A DNA stretch of 5,396 bases from NCBI GenBank assembly GCA_002418895.1, contig DIFA01000006.1, positions 10,186 to 15,581 of the forward strand. The letters are read 5' to 3'. Positions 1 to 5,229 of this stretch are shown here, one piece after another. Position 1 is the first letter of the stretch. Each line of letters starts with the position of its first letter. The notes under the pieces were generated by a model that did no database searches, was not told where the DNA came from, and saw only the letters and a list, made by a program, of their open reading frames with translations. A program made the position numbers and the translations under genes. The stretch comes from Dehalococcoidia bacterium UBA5760. GTDB lineage: Bacteria; Chloroflexota; Dehalococcoidia; Dehalococcoidales; UBA5760.

Positions 1-2
1 AC

Positions 3-89
3 TTTTCCCAGGCTGAACCATCCTGGTGGAAGGCTCTTCATACCGTCTATGACAAAGTCCTGGCGATGTTCCGGTCGCTGGGCAATTGA
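3..89 (+). CDS. C-terminal end of an unrecognised protein (partial, enters from the left edge)
   Basis: An open frame runs from the window edge to a TGA at 87-89 and gives 28 residues ending MFRSLGN. The visible tail (SWWKALHTVYDKVLAMFRSL) looks like a natural amphipathic helix, and its third codon positions are GC-rich like the genes nearby. A second plus frame is also open, to position 134, but its composition is less protein-like. The product cannot be named from so short a piece. The gene would converge on znuB, with the two stop codons about 50 bp apart and an inverted repeat between them. Confidence 0.45.
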   Translation, partial: FSQAEPSWWKALHTVYDKVLAMFRSLGN

Positions 90-113
90 TGTTCAGGAAG
101 TGCAGAACATCAA
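86..113. terminator. Inverted repeat between convergent genes, possible bidirectional terminator
   Basis: TTGATGTTC at 86-94 pairs perfectly with GAACATCAA at 105-113 across a 10-nt loop. The repeat overlaps the stop codon of the left-edge plus-strand gene and lies 24 bp beyond the znuB stop, which is where a shared terminator would be expected. The stem is AT-rich and no real T-run follows on either strand. It is therefore a weak candidate and could instead be a protein-binding palindrome. Confidence 0.35.
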
Positions 114-137
114 ATTCATGATTCATAGTTGAGTGTG

Positions 138-965
138 TTAAACCTTCCTCGCTTCCCGTCTCCTGCTTTGCAGCTTCAGGAAGCCGAGCGTAATCAGGAA
201 TACCCCGCCGCCGACCAGAATTATGGTGGCCCCCGAGGGTAAATCGACGGCGTAGGAAAGCCATAGTCCCCCGAAGGTAAAGCCGACCCCCAGCCCGACA
301 GCCAGCATCATCATTTTCCTCAGGTTGCTGGTGAAGCGGCGTGCCATTGCTGCCGGTATCGTCAGCAGGGCGATAATGAGAATGATGCCGACAATTCTAA
401 TCAGTAGCACCACGGTTAGGGCAATTAAGCACAGCAGTGTGAGATAGAGGCGTTCCACGGGCAGCCCCATCACCCTGCCGAATTCTTCATCGAACGAAAG
501 CGCGGCAAATTCTTTATAGAGCAGGCTGACTGCCAGGATTATGACCCCGTCCAGGGCGATCATCAGTAACAGGTCCGAAGCGGGTACGGTGAGGATGTTG
601 CCGAAAAGGTAGCTGAAGAGGTCCGGGGCATAGCCCGGCGTTAACGCAATGAATATTATGCCCAGCGCCATGCCTATCGACCAGAAGATGCCGATGGCGG
701 TGTCTTCCGCCAGCCTGGTGCGGCGTACCAGGGCACCCATGCCCAGGGCTGAGGCAATCGTAAATACCAGCGCCCCGATGATGGGGTTGATGCCCATGAA
801 ATAGCCGATGCCGATACCGCCGAAGGAAGCGTGCGCAATGCCGCCGCTGATGAAGACCATCCGTTTTACTATGACATAGGTGCCGATAATGCCGCAGGCA
901 ATAGCCGCCAGCAATCCGGCCCAAAAGGCATTCTGCATGAATTCATACTGTAATATTTCCATCAT
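138..965 (-). CDS. znuB: Zinc ABC transporter permease, ZnuB-like (ABC-3 family)
   Basis: This 275-residue integral membrane protein is the channel subunit of a zinc (or manganese) ABC importer of the ABC-3 family. It would pass metal released by ZnuA through the membrane, driven by ZnuC. The family's N-terminal pattern is clear: a first membrane helix at about 12-34, then VKRMVFISGGIAHASFGGIG (residues 33-52). Further hydrophobic segments lie at about 60-80, 92-110, 132-150, 175-205, 219-240 and 244-264, and the C-terminus is basic. The chosen start is the ATG at 965-963, which overlaps the znuC stop as ATGA and implies translational coupling. An ATG one codon later is equally possible. The frame stays open upstream to 1028, but that part reads through the end of znuC and has low-complexity sequence (HPPPRPEE), so it was excluded. 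It is the last gene of the locus. The family call is firm; zinc as substrate is inferred from ZnuA and the regulator. Confidence 0.93.
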   Translation of the reverse strand: MMEILQYEFMQNAFWAGLLAAIACGIIGTYVIVKRMVFISGGIAHASFGGIGIGYFMGINPIIGALVFTIASALGMGALVRRTRLAEDTAIGIFWSIGMALGIIFIALTPGYAPDLFSYLFGNILTVPASDLLLMIALDGVIILAVSLLYKEFAALSFDEEFGRVMGLPVERLYLTLLCLIALTVVLLIRIVGIILIIALLTIPAAMARRFTSNLRKMMMLAVGLGVGFTFGGLWLSYAVDLPSGATIILVGGGVFLITLGFLKLQSRRREARKV

Positions 966-1732
966 CTGTCCCCGTGCTTCTTCAGGACGCGGTGGGGGAT
1001 GCCGTGCGCTATCATCTGTATCGGGCACTGATAGGTCGCTTCCAAATCGTCGGCGCTGATTTCTTTGCTGCCGTGGTAGAAAAGACGGCGGTTAAGGCAG
1101 GCAATTTTGTCGACGTATATCGAGACGGCGCTGATATCGTGGGAAACTATCACTATCGTCATATCTTGCTTCAGTCTGGCCAGCAGCTGGTAAAACCCCT
1201 CCTGCATGGCGGTGTCGACGCTGGCCATCGGCTCGTCGAGCAATAGCAGCTTCGGCTCGCCGACCAGGGCCCGCGCCACAAAGACGCGCTGCTGCTGTCC
1301 TCCCGACAACCGGCCGATCTGGCGGTCTTGATACTCCAGCATGTCGACCGACTGGAGGGCTTGCCGGGCAGCATCGATATCCGCGGTACGGTAGTTATGA
1401 AATAGCCTTTTAGCGCCCAGTCTTCCCATCAGGACGACTTCTCGTACGTTTACCGGAAAATCCCGGTCGAAGAGGCTGTACTGGGGAACATAGCCGATCA
1501 GCCCGCGAACATTAACGTCGGAGGCAGGCTTTCCCATCACCCGGACCTTGCCGCGGTCGGGGTTGATCAGCCCCAGTACAGTTCGCAGCAGAGTCGTCTT
1601 GCCTCCGCCGTTAGGACCGATGATGCCGAGGAAATCGCGGTGATGCAGCGACAGGTCGACTGCCTCGAGGACGACGGTACCGTCGTATTTCACCCAGAGG
1701 TCTTCGATTTCCAGAACGGTCGGCTGTGCCAT
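962..1732 (-). CDS. znuC: Zinc ABC transporter ATP-binding protein, ZnuC-like
   Basis: This 256-residue cytoplasmic ATPase subunit powers the importer. All ABC landmarks are intact: Walker A GPNGGGKTT (39-47), Q-loop glutamine Q84 in YVPQ, signature LSGGQQQR (142-149), Walker B KLLLLDEP (161-168) with catalytic E167, D-loop SVD (171-173) and switch histidine H198. The sequence between Q-loop and signature (FPVNVREVVLMGR) is typical of metal-importer ATPases. The start chosen is the ATG at 1732-1730, because GGAG lies 8 nt upstream, inside the end of znuA. A GTG three codons earlier (1741) would overlap the znuA stop as GTGA but has no good ribosome binding site. The gene begins 5 bp after the znuA stop and overlaps znuB by 4 bp, so the three transporter genes form one unit. 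Confidence 0.95.
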   Translation of the reverse strand: MAQPTVLEIEDLWVKYDGTVVLEAVDLSLHHRDFLGIIGPNGGGKTTLLRTVLGLINPDRGKVRVMGKPASDVNVRGLIGYVPQYSLFDRDFPVNVREVVLMGRLGAKRLFHNYRTADIDAARQALQSVDMLEYQDRQIGRLSGGQQQRVFVARALVGEPKLLLLDEPMASVDTAMQEGFYQLLARLKQDMTIVIVSHDISAVSIYVDKIACLNRRLFYHGSKEISADDLEATYQCPIQMIAHGIPHRVLKKHGDR

Positions 1733-1737
1733 GGTAT

Positions 1738-2643
1738 TCACTCCATCGCCTGTACTAGCTCGCCCAGCAAAATGCGCAGGTTTGTTACGTAGTCTCTTGC
1801 CAGCGGGTCGATCAAGACGACCCTGCCGTCGATAGCATCGGCAATGACTTTGGCGCCATTGGGATTAAACTGGGGTGAGGCGAAGACTACCTTTACGTCG
1901 AATTCTCGGGCCTGTTCGATCAGATGAGCCAGGCCGGCCGGCGTTGGCTCCTTGCCCTCGTCTTCAATCGGCAGCATGGTAAGGTCGTAATCCCGGGCGA
2001 AATAACCGAATGAGGGGTGATAGACCATGAACACCCGGTTTTCCACTCCGGACAGGCCTTCGGTTATATCCTGGTCCAGTTGTATCAGCTCCTGCAGGTA
2101 GGCATCGCGGTTTTGCTCATAGTAGTCGCGGTTATCCGGGTCGACTGCTATCAGACCGAGGGCGATATTCTGCACCATGACCCGGGCGTTGCGCGGTGAC
2201 ATCCAGATGTGCGGGTCCATGGCTCCGTGCTCATGCTCCTCATCTTCGTGCTCGGCCGCCGTTTCCTGGAGCTGGATGCCTTGCGAGCAGTCGACCACGA
2301 GCATGTCTTTATTTGCGGCGCTGAGCTTGTCCATCCAGCTCAGCTCGAACTCTACTCCTGAGCCCACCTCGGCATACATCCTGGCCCGGGCCAGCTTCTC
2401 CATCTGACCCGGCGTCGGTTCGTAGGTATGAGGACTTGCTCCCGGCGGCACCATAACGGTAACGTCGACTCTCTCCCCGCCGATGCTCTCCACGAATTCA
2501 GCCTGGGGCAGTACGGTGACCACTACTCCCAGTTCCGTTGCCGGTTCCGCCTGCTGAGCGCAGGAAACCGCCGCTGCCGGCAACGATGCCATAAATAGCG
2601 CTGCCAGGATTAGGGGAAACGCCTTCCAGCGAGTTCTCCGCAT
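1738..2643 (-). CDS. znuA: Zinc-binding lipoprotein of the ABC importer, ZnuA/TroA-like (cluster A-I)
   Basis: This 301-residue extracytoplasmic metal-binding protein delivers Zn2+ to ZnuB. It starts with a basic n-region (MRRTRWK), a hydrophobic core and an AVSC lipobox, so Cys28 would be lipidated and anchor it to the membrane. Expected ligands of the metal site are H72 (PHTYEPTP), H145 (MDPHIW), H209 (VYHPSFGYF) and D279 (LIDPLARDY). A histidine at the third site, rather than the glutamate typical of manganese-binding relatives, points to zinc. A short acidic, His-containing loop at 127-140 (H132, H137, H139) matches the variable metal-capturing loop of ZnuA proteins. The ATG at 2643-2641 is chosen because it places the signal peptide at the N-terminus and follows AGGGTGA. 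The open frame extends upstream to 2688 but adds only a non-signal-like stretch. znuC follows after 5 bp. Confidence 0.93.
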   Translation of the reverse strand: MRRTRWKAFPLILAALFMASLPAAAVSCAQQAEPATELGVVVTVLPQAEFVESIGGERVDVTVMVPPGASPHTYEPTPGQMEKLARARMYAEVGSGVEFELSWMDKLSAANKDMLVVDCSQGIQLQETAAEHEDEEHEHGAMDPHIWMSPRNARVMVQNIALGLIAVDPDNRDYYEQNRDAYLQELIQLDQDITEGLSGVENRVFMVYHPSFGYFARDYDLTMLPIEDEGKEPTPAGLAHLIEQAREFDVKVVFASPQFNPNGAKVIADAIDGRVVLIDPLARDYVTNLRILLGELVQAME

Positions 2644-2659
2644 CTTGCTTTCACCCTGT

Positions 2660-2688
2660 AATCGATAATGGTTTTCGGTTGTTGTCAA
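2660..2688 (-). promoter_or_regulatory. Possible internal promoter ahead of znuA
   Basis: In the 78-bp gap between the regulator and znuA, the minus strand carries a perfect TTGACA (2683-2688). The hexamer 17 bp downstream is TCGATT (2660-2665), which matches the -10 consensus at only three of six positions. If used, it would let znuACB be expressed apart from the regulator gene. A weak hairpin (AAACG, 6-nt loop, CGTTT, 2688-2703) overlaps the -35 and is not convincing as a terminator. The alternative is simple read-through from the promoter at 3204-3232. Confidence 0.3.
2663..2677 (-). promoter_or_regulatory. Candidate Zur/Fur-type operator before znuA
   Basis: On the minus strand this 15-mer reads CGAAAACCATTATCG. 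It is an imperfect 7-1-7 palindrome with five of seven pairs matching. It shares GAAAAC, the following TT and the final TC with the 15-mer at 3172-3186 in the regulator's leader (10 of 15 positions identical). It lies mostly in the spacer of the possible znuA promoter, where a bound repressor would block RNA polymerase. Binding by the neighbouring regulator is inference. GAAAAC also occurs by chance inside coding sequence at 2811-2816 and 3633-3638. Confidence 0.3.
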
Positions 2689-2721
2689 AACGAGACCCCG
2701 TTTGGCTTTGTTATGGAAACT

Positions 2722-3162
2722 TTAGGTGCCGGCCGTCTGCTGACAGTCGGGACAGATGCCGACGAATTCGAGGAGATGTTCTTCGATCTTGAACCCGGTC
2801 CCTTCCGAAAGTTTTCGCTCGATGTCGGCCAGGTCGCAGTTGCTGAAGTCGACGACCCTGTTGCACCCGGAGCACACCAGGTGGTGATGATGCTCCAGGG
2901 GTCTCCGGACCAGATAGCTGCGGCCGCTGCCTGCGGTATGAACTTCGCAGATAAGCCCCAGGTCGGAAAGAATATTGATGGTGCGGTAGATGGTGGTCAG
3001 GCCGATATTTTGATGTCCGTCTCTTACGCTTTGATATATCGCTTCCGGAGTAAGATGGTTGTCACTCCCCATGATTATCTTTATCACCGCCCGCCGCTGC
3101 GGTGTCAGTTTATATCCGCGCTGCCTCATTATGCTGGAGATTTTTCTTTCCGATAATCTCAT
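2722..3162 (-). CDS. zur: Fur-family metal-responsive repressor, probably the zinc regulator Zur
   Basis: This 146-residue DNA-binding repressor of the Fur superfamily contains an N-terminal winged helix with LTPQRRAVI (19-27) and a recognition helix LTTIYRTINILSDLGLI (55-71). The C-terminal part dimerises and binds metal. The structural zinc site is complete, with Cys pairs C97/C100 and C137/C140. The sensing region includes H36, the HHHH run at 91-94 and D105. The position equivalent to E. coli Fur E81 appears to be V85, so the metal site differs from that of iron-type Fur. The ATG at 3162-3160 is preferred to one at 3213, because the upstream ATG lies inside the promoter (between its -35 and -10). 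No strong ribosome binding site is visible. Position directly ahead of znuACB argues for zinc sensing; Mn- or Fe-sensing and PerR-like roles cannot be excluded from sequence alone. Confidence 0.87.
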   Translation of the reverse strand: MRLSERKISSIMRQRGYKLTPQRRAVIKIIMGSDNHLTPEAIYQSVRDGHQNIGLTTIYRTINILSDLGLICEVHTAGSGRSYLVRRPLEHHHHLVCSGCNRVVDFSNCDLADIERKLSEGTGFKIEEHLLEFVGICPDCQQTAGT

Positions 3163-3168
3163 GACTAT

Positions 3169-3189
3169 AAATGAAAACTCTTTTCTTTT
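3169..3189. promoter_or_regulatory. AT-rich palindrome in the regulator's leader, candidate autoregulatory operator
   Basis: AAATGAAAA and TTTTCTTTT flank a central CTC and pair at eight of nine positions, and the inner GAAAA/TTTTC arms pair perfectly. The core 15-mer at 3172-3186 resembles the one before znuA (2663-2677). The element lies between the predicted transcription start (about 3197) and the ATG at 3162, about 15 bp downstream of the -10. That is a usual place for a Fur-family protein to repress its own gene. It does not closely match the classical Fur, PerR or Bacillus Zur consensus. Confidence 0.4.
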
Positions 3190-3203
3190 GTAACTATGGA
3201 CGT

Positions 3204-3232
3204 ATAGTATCATGACCTCGGCACTGTGTCAA
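3204..3232 (-). promoter_or_regulatory. Strong sigma-70-type promoter for the zur-znuACB locus
   Basis: The minus strand reads TTGACA (3227-3232), a 17-bp spacer, then TACTAT (3204-3209). The -35 is perfect, the -10 matches five of six positions and the spacing is ideal. Transcription would begin near 3197 and give a leader of about 35 nt before the ATG at 3162. The promoter overlaps the alternative upstream ATG at 3213 and therefore helps settle the start of the regulator. Confidence 0.7.
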
Positions 3233-3486
3233 ATAAAGACATCAGCGGATCCCTGAAGCTGGCAAGTCGAAAGGGGAAGTTTGAGGGATTAAGTAACAGT
3301 TTTGATGAATTGCATGGTATGGTTATTGCCTTCTTTTGGTACTCAGCGGCGTTGACATGCTGCTGTGAATATGAGATGCTTATAGTTGCTCCAAGTGGTC
3401 GAGCAATTGTGATCCTTCAGAAAAGAAGTAACTGGGTACCGCAGGGTAAACGGAAGTAACTGATCCGGAGGATTGCAGAAGCGAAA
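3233..3486. other. Intergenic stretch without a convincing gene
   Basis: These 254 bp separate the end of the GAF/HPRT gene from the promoter of the zinc locus. They appear more AT-rich than the flanking genes. A plus-strand frame starting with GTG at 3226 is open to 3459 (77 residues), but it has no ribosome binding site, begins inside the opposing promoter and shows no recognisable motif. After its stop the same frame reads LIRRIAEAKSLG, which looks protein-like, so decayed coding sequence is possible. No clear terminator for the GAF/HPRT gene is visible; only a 4-bp ATCC/GGAT stem lies nearby. A 10-bp direct repeat is listed separately. Confidence 0.5.
3425..3462. repeat. Direct repeat GAAGTAACTG, two copies
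   Basis: GAAGTAACTG occurs exactly at 3425-3434 and again at 3453-3462, with starts 28 bp apart. A related AAGTAACAG lies at 3291-3299. The spacing is not a multiple of three, so a coding repeat does not explain it. It could be a small binding-site cluster just downstream of the GAF/HPRT gene, a remnant of mobile DNA, or chance in a short AT-rich gap. Confidence 0.45.
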
Positions 3487-4947
3487 TCACTTGGGGCGTT
3501 TCTTTTTTTCTTTCCCTGCCCCATCATTCTGCCGGGTCTGTTTGCCCAAATCTGCTATTCCTACGAAGGGCAGGTTCCGGTACTCTTCCTGGTAGTCCAG
3601 CCCGTAGCCGACGATAAACTCATCGGGTATTTGAAAACCCACGTAGTCCAGGTGTATGTTGGCAATCCTGCGTGCCGGCCTGTCGAACAGCGTGCATACC
3701 TTGATGCTGTCGGGGCCTTTGGCGTTCAGGTGGTGCAGCAGGTAGCTCAGCGTCATTCCGGTATCGATGATGTCTTCTATGATCAGGACGTGTCTGCCGG
3801 TAATATTCAGGTCCAGGTCCCTGGTTATCTTAATGACGTATTCGTCCCCTCCGTAGTGAGATATGGCCATGAAGTCTATATCGAGGGGGACCGTTATCTG
3901 CCTCATCAGGTCGGCCATGAAACAGAGGAAGCCGCGTTGAATGCCGACCATAACCGGGCGGCTTTCCTTATAGTCTGCTGATATCTGCCTGGCCAGGTCT
4001 GCCACTCTCTCCTGGATTTGTGGAGCCGAGTATAGTATGCTGCCGATGCCGCGGGCTCTGGTTTGTGCCAGCGGGCCGTGTCCGTATTTGGCCAGCAGAC
4101 GGTCGAAGTCTTTCTTGTACAGCAGGGTAATGTTGATATCGGGATAGAGCTGCCTCAGCCGCCTTAGCTTGCGGTTCTTCTTCGTTACCAGTCTCTGCCG
4201 CATTGTGGTCAGCTCGACATAAAGATCGAGCCTGGGCAGATAGAAGTCCGGGGTGAACATCTCTACTACCTTCTCTTCTTTGCGGGTCAGAGCAAACGAC
4301 CGGGGTTCGTACACCCAGTCGATGTTGTAGAAATCCAGAATGTCGGCGAACTCCTTCTCGCTGGGATGGGCGAAGTTGACCATGCTGCTTTGCTGCAGGC
4401 ACACCTTAATATCTTCCCGGTCGTCCTTCGCTTTCTGTCCCTTATCCGGCCGGTCCAGTAATTCCGTGTACAGGGTCATGCCGCTTAGCCCGGCCATAGT
4501 CTGCAGGAATTTGATGTCCTGGTTGCTGAACTCGTACTGCTTTTTAGCATAAACCCGAAGACTGCCCAGGGTGAGCTCCCCCCTTTTTATCGGTACCCCT
4601 ATTACTGACTTAATGCCCGCCTCGGCAGCCTCCTTGGGATATTGCATGTGCTTGTCCTGACTGGAGTCGAGAATAACTACCGGTTCCCTGGCGTAGACTT
4701 CGCCGAGACTGGCGTCGGAGCTGAGCAGGCCCTTGTGCAGGTAGGCGTGGGGTAGGCCCCAGGTGGCCCGGTGGACCAGTCTTTTGTTCCCGGGGTCGAA
4801 GGTAAGCACGGATACGCCGGCCTTCATGGCCACGGCAATGCTTCTAACGATTTTTTTCAGCACATCCCTGGGCAGCAGCTCGGTGTTTATTGCCGCAACC
4901 GCTCTGCTGACTGCTTTGTAGTAGGCTTTCTCCTTGCTTATCGCCAA
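3487..4947 (-). CDS. hpt: GAF / PD-(D/E)XK-like / hypoxanthine phosphoribosyltransferase fusion protein
   Basis: This 486-residue protein is predicted to be cytoplasmic, with no signal peptide or membrane segment. Residues about 10-162 form a GAF sensor domain (SVIGVPI at 114-120, then a GSLRVY strand and a final helix). Residues about 190-290 resemble a PD-(D/E)XK nuclease core: helix with E197/E199, WVYEP (211-215), PD at 233-234 and E245-L-T247, with the usual lysine absent. Residues about 300-466 are a type I phosphoribosyltransferase of the HPRT family, which joins hypoxanthine or guanine to PRPP in purine salvage. Its PRPP loop is IIEDIIDTGMT (389-399), with D395 the expected catalytic base, and the purine pocket has F444, D451 and R457. 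A simple bacterial HPRT is about 180 residues. The tail is basic (KEKKKRPK). The TTG at 4947 is chosen because it follows AAGAAGGG by 7 nt and lies about 40 nt below a -10 element; the open frame further upstream runs into the tRNA. Fold calls for the ends are firm, for the middle moderate. Confidence 0.85.
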   Translation of the reverse strand: MAISKEKAYYKAVSRAVAAINTELLPRDVLKKIVRSIAVAMKAGVSVLTFDPGNKRLVHRATWGLPHAYLHKGLLSSDASLGEVYAREPVVILDSSQDKHMQYPKEAAEAGIKSVIGVPIKRGELTLGSLRVYAKKQYEFSNQDIKFLQTMAGLSGMTLYTELLDRPDKGQKAKDDREDIKVCLQQSSMVNFAHPSEKEFADILDFYNIDWVYEPRSFALTRKEEKVVEMFTPDFYLPRLDLYVELTTMRQRLVTKKNRKLRRLRQLYPDINITLLYKKDFDRLLAKYGHGPLAQTRARGIGSILYSAPQIQERVADLARQISADYKESRPVMVGIQRGFLCFMADLMRQITVPLDIDFMAISHYGGDEYVIKITRDLDLNITGRHVLIIEDIIDTGMTLSYLLHHLNAKGPDSIKVCTLFDRPARRIANIHLDYVGFQIPDEFIVGYGLDYQEEYRNLPFVGIADLGKQTRQNDGAGKEKKKRPK

Positions 4948-4995
4948 GCCAGTTCCCTTCTTCCCCGCCCCCGGGGTATTTCTCCTTTTGCCCCT

Positions 4996-5024
4996 ATTAT
5001 ACAATAGAAATGCCGGAATGAAAG
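4996..5024 (-). promoter_or_regulatory. Promoter of the GAF/HPRT gene
   Basis: A perfect TATAAT lies on the minus strand at 4996-5001. The best-spaced -35 is CTTTCA (5019-5024, 17-bp spacer), which is poor at three of six. Transcription would start near 4989, just after the tRNA's terminator hairpin and about 40 nt before the TTG start. A GGAG at 4982-4985 lies in the leader but no start codon follows it at a usable distance. Confidence 0.55.
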
Positions 5025-5042
5025 CAGTCTGGTTGCGTGAAA

Positions 5043-5060
5043 TTGCCGGGGCGTCGGCAA
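5043..5060 (-). terminator. Hairpin downstream of tRNA-Arg, probable terminator
   Basis: On the minus strand TTGCCG pairs perfectly with CGGCAA across the 6-nt loop ACGCCC and is followed by TTTC. It starts 18 bp after the tRNA's 3' end and sits before the -10 of the next gene, so it would separate the tRNA transcript from the GAF/HPRT gene. The short T-run makes it weak. Confidence 0.5.
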
Positions 5061-5078
5061 GGTGAGGTAAGTTGAATA

Positions 5079-5151
5079 CGCGCCTAGAGGGATTCGAACC
5101 CACGACCCTTGGTTCCGAAGACCAATGCTCTATCCACTGAGCTATAGGCGC
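5079..5151 (-). tRNA. tRNA-Arg (anticodon UCG, reads CGA)
   Basis: A complete cloverleaf folds on the minus strand. The acceptor stem GCGCCTA/TAGGCGC has seven pairs, the D-stem is GCTC/GAGC, and the anticodon stem TTGGT/ACCAA encloses loop CTTCGGA with anticodon TCG at 5118-5116. A 5-nt variable loop and a T-arm with TTCGAAT follow. The discriminator base at 5079 is G and no CCA is encoded, so the CCA must be added enzymatically. The T-stem holds one mismatch, U50 against U64. Two promoters lie upstream and a hairpin downstream, so it appears to be a single-gene transcript. Confidence 0.96.
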
Positions 5152-5161
5152 TTGAAGCTAA

Positions 5162-5190
5162 ATTGTAGTTGATTCCCGGAGACATGTCTA
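5162..5190 (-). promoter_or_regulatory. Proximal promoter of tRNA-Arg
   Basis: The minus strand reads TAGACA (5185-5190), 17 bp, TACAAT (5162-5167), each one base from consensus. Transcription would start near 5155, only a few bases before the mature tRNA 5' end at 5151, as is common for tRNA genes. Confidence 0.5.
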
Positions 5191-5229
5191 CTTTTGGTTA
5201 TTCTTTTCCGGCAAATGCCCCTCATGGTC

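Noticed and set aside
514..924. Minus-strand open frame of 136 residues inside znuB
   Set aside because: It is an alternative frame of the permease with an abnormal excess of histidine, arginine and glycine; the ABC-3 frame is unambiguous.
966..1028. N-terminal extension of ZnuB by 21 residues
   Set aside because: It would overlap znuC by more than 60 bp and reads DSARHPPPRPEEARG, which is unlike the permease family; ATGA coupling gives a better start.
2688..2703. AAACG/CGTTT hairpin as terminator of the regulator gene
   Set aside because: A five-pair, AT-rich stem with only four Ts after it and overlapping a TTGACA is too weak to separate the regulator from znuACB.
2668..3156. Plus-strand open frame of 162 residues opposite the Fur-family gene
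   Set aside because: It is the antisense shadow of a clearly recognisable Fur-family protein with intact HTH and CxxC motifs.
3163..3213. N-terminal extension of the Fur-family protein to the ATG at 3213
   Set aside because: That ATG lies between the -35 and -10 of the promoter and so would be upstream of the transcript start.
3226..3459. Plus-strand open frame of 77 residues starting with GTG
   Set aside because: It has no ribosome binding site, its start lies in the -35 region of the opposing promoter, its residue make-up shows no motif, and a frame this short can be open by chance.
3968..4402. Minus-strand open frame of 144 residues inside the GAF/HPRT gene
   Set aside because: It is a shifted frame of the nuclease-like region, rich in R, Q, P and H, and does not resemble a folded protein.
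5079..5151. tRNA-Arg as an integration site for a mobile element
   Set aside because: No second copy of the tRNA 3' end, no integrase and no element-like genes are present in the window.
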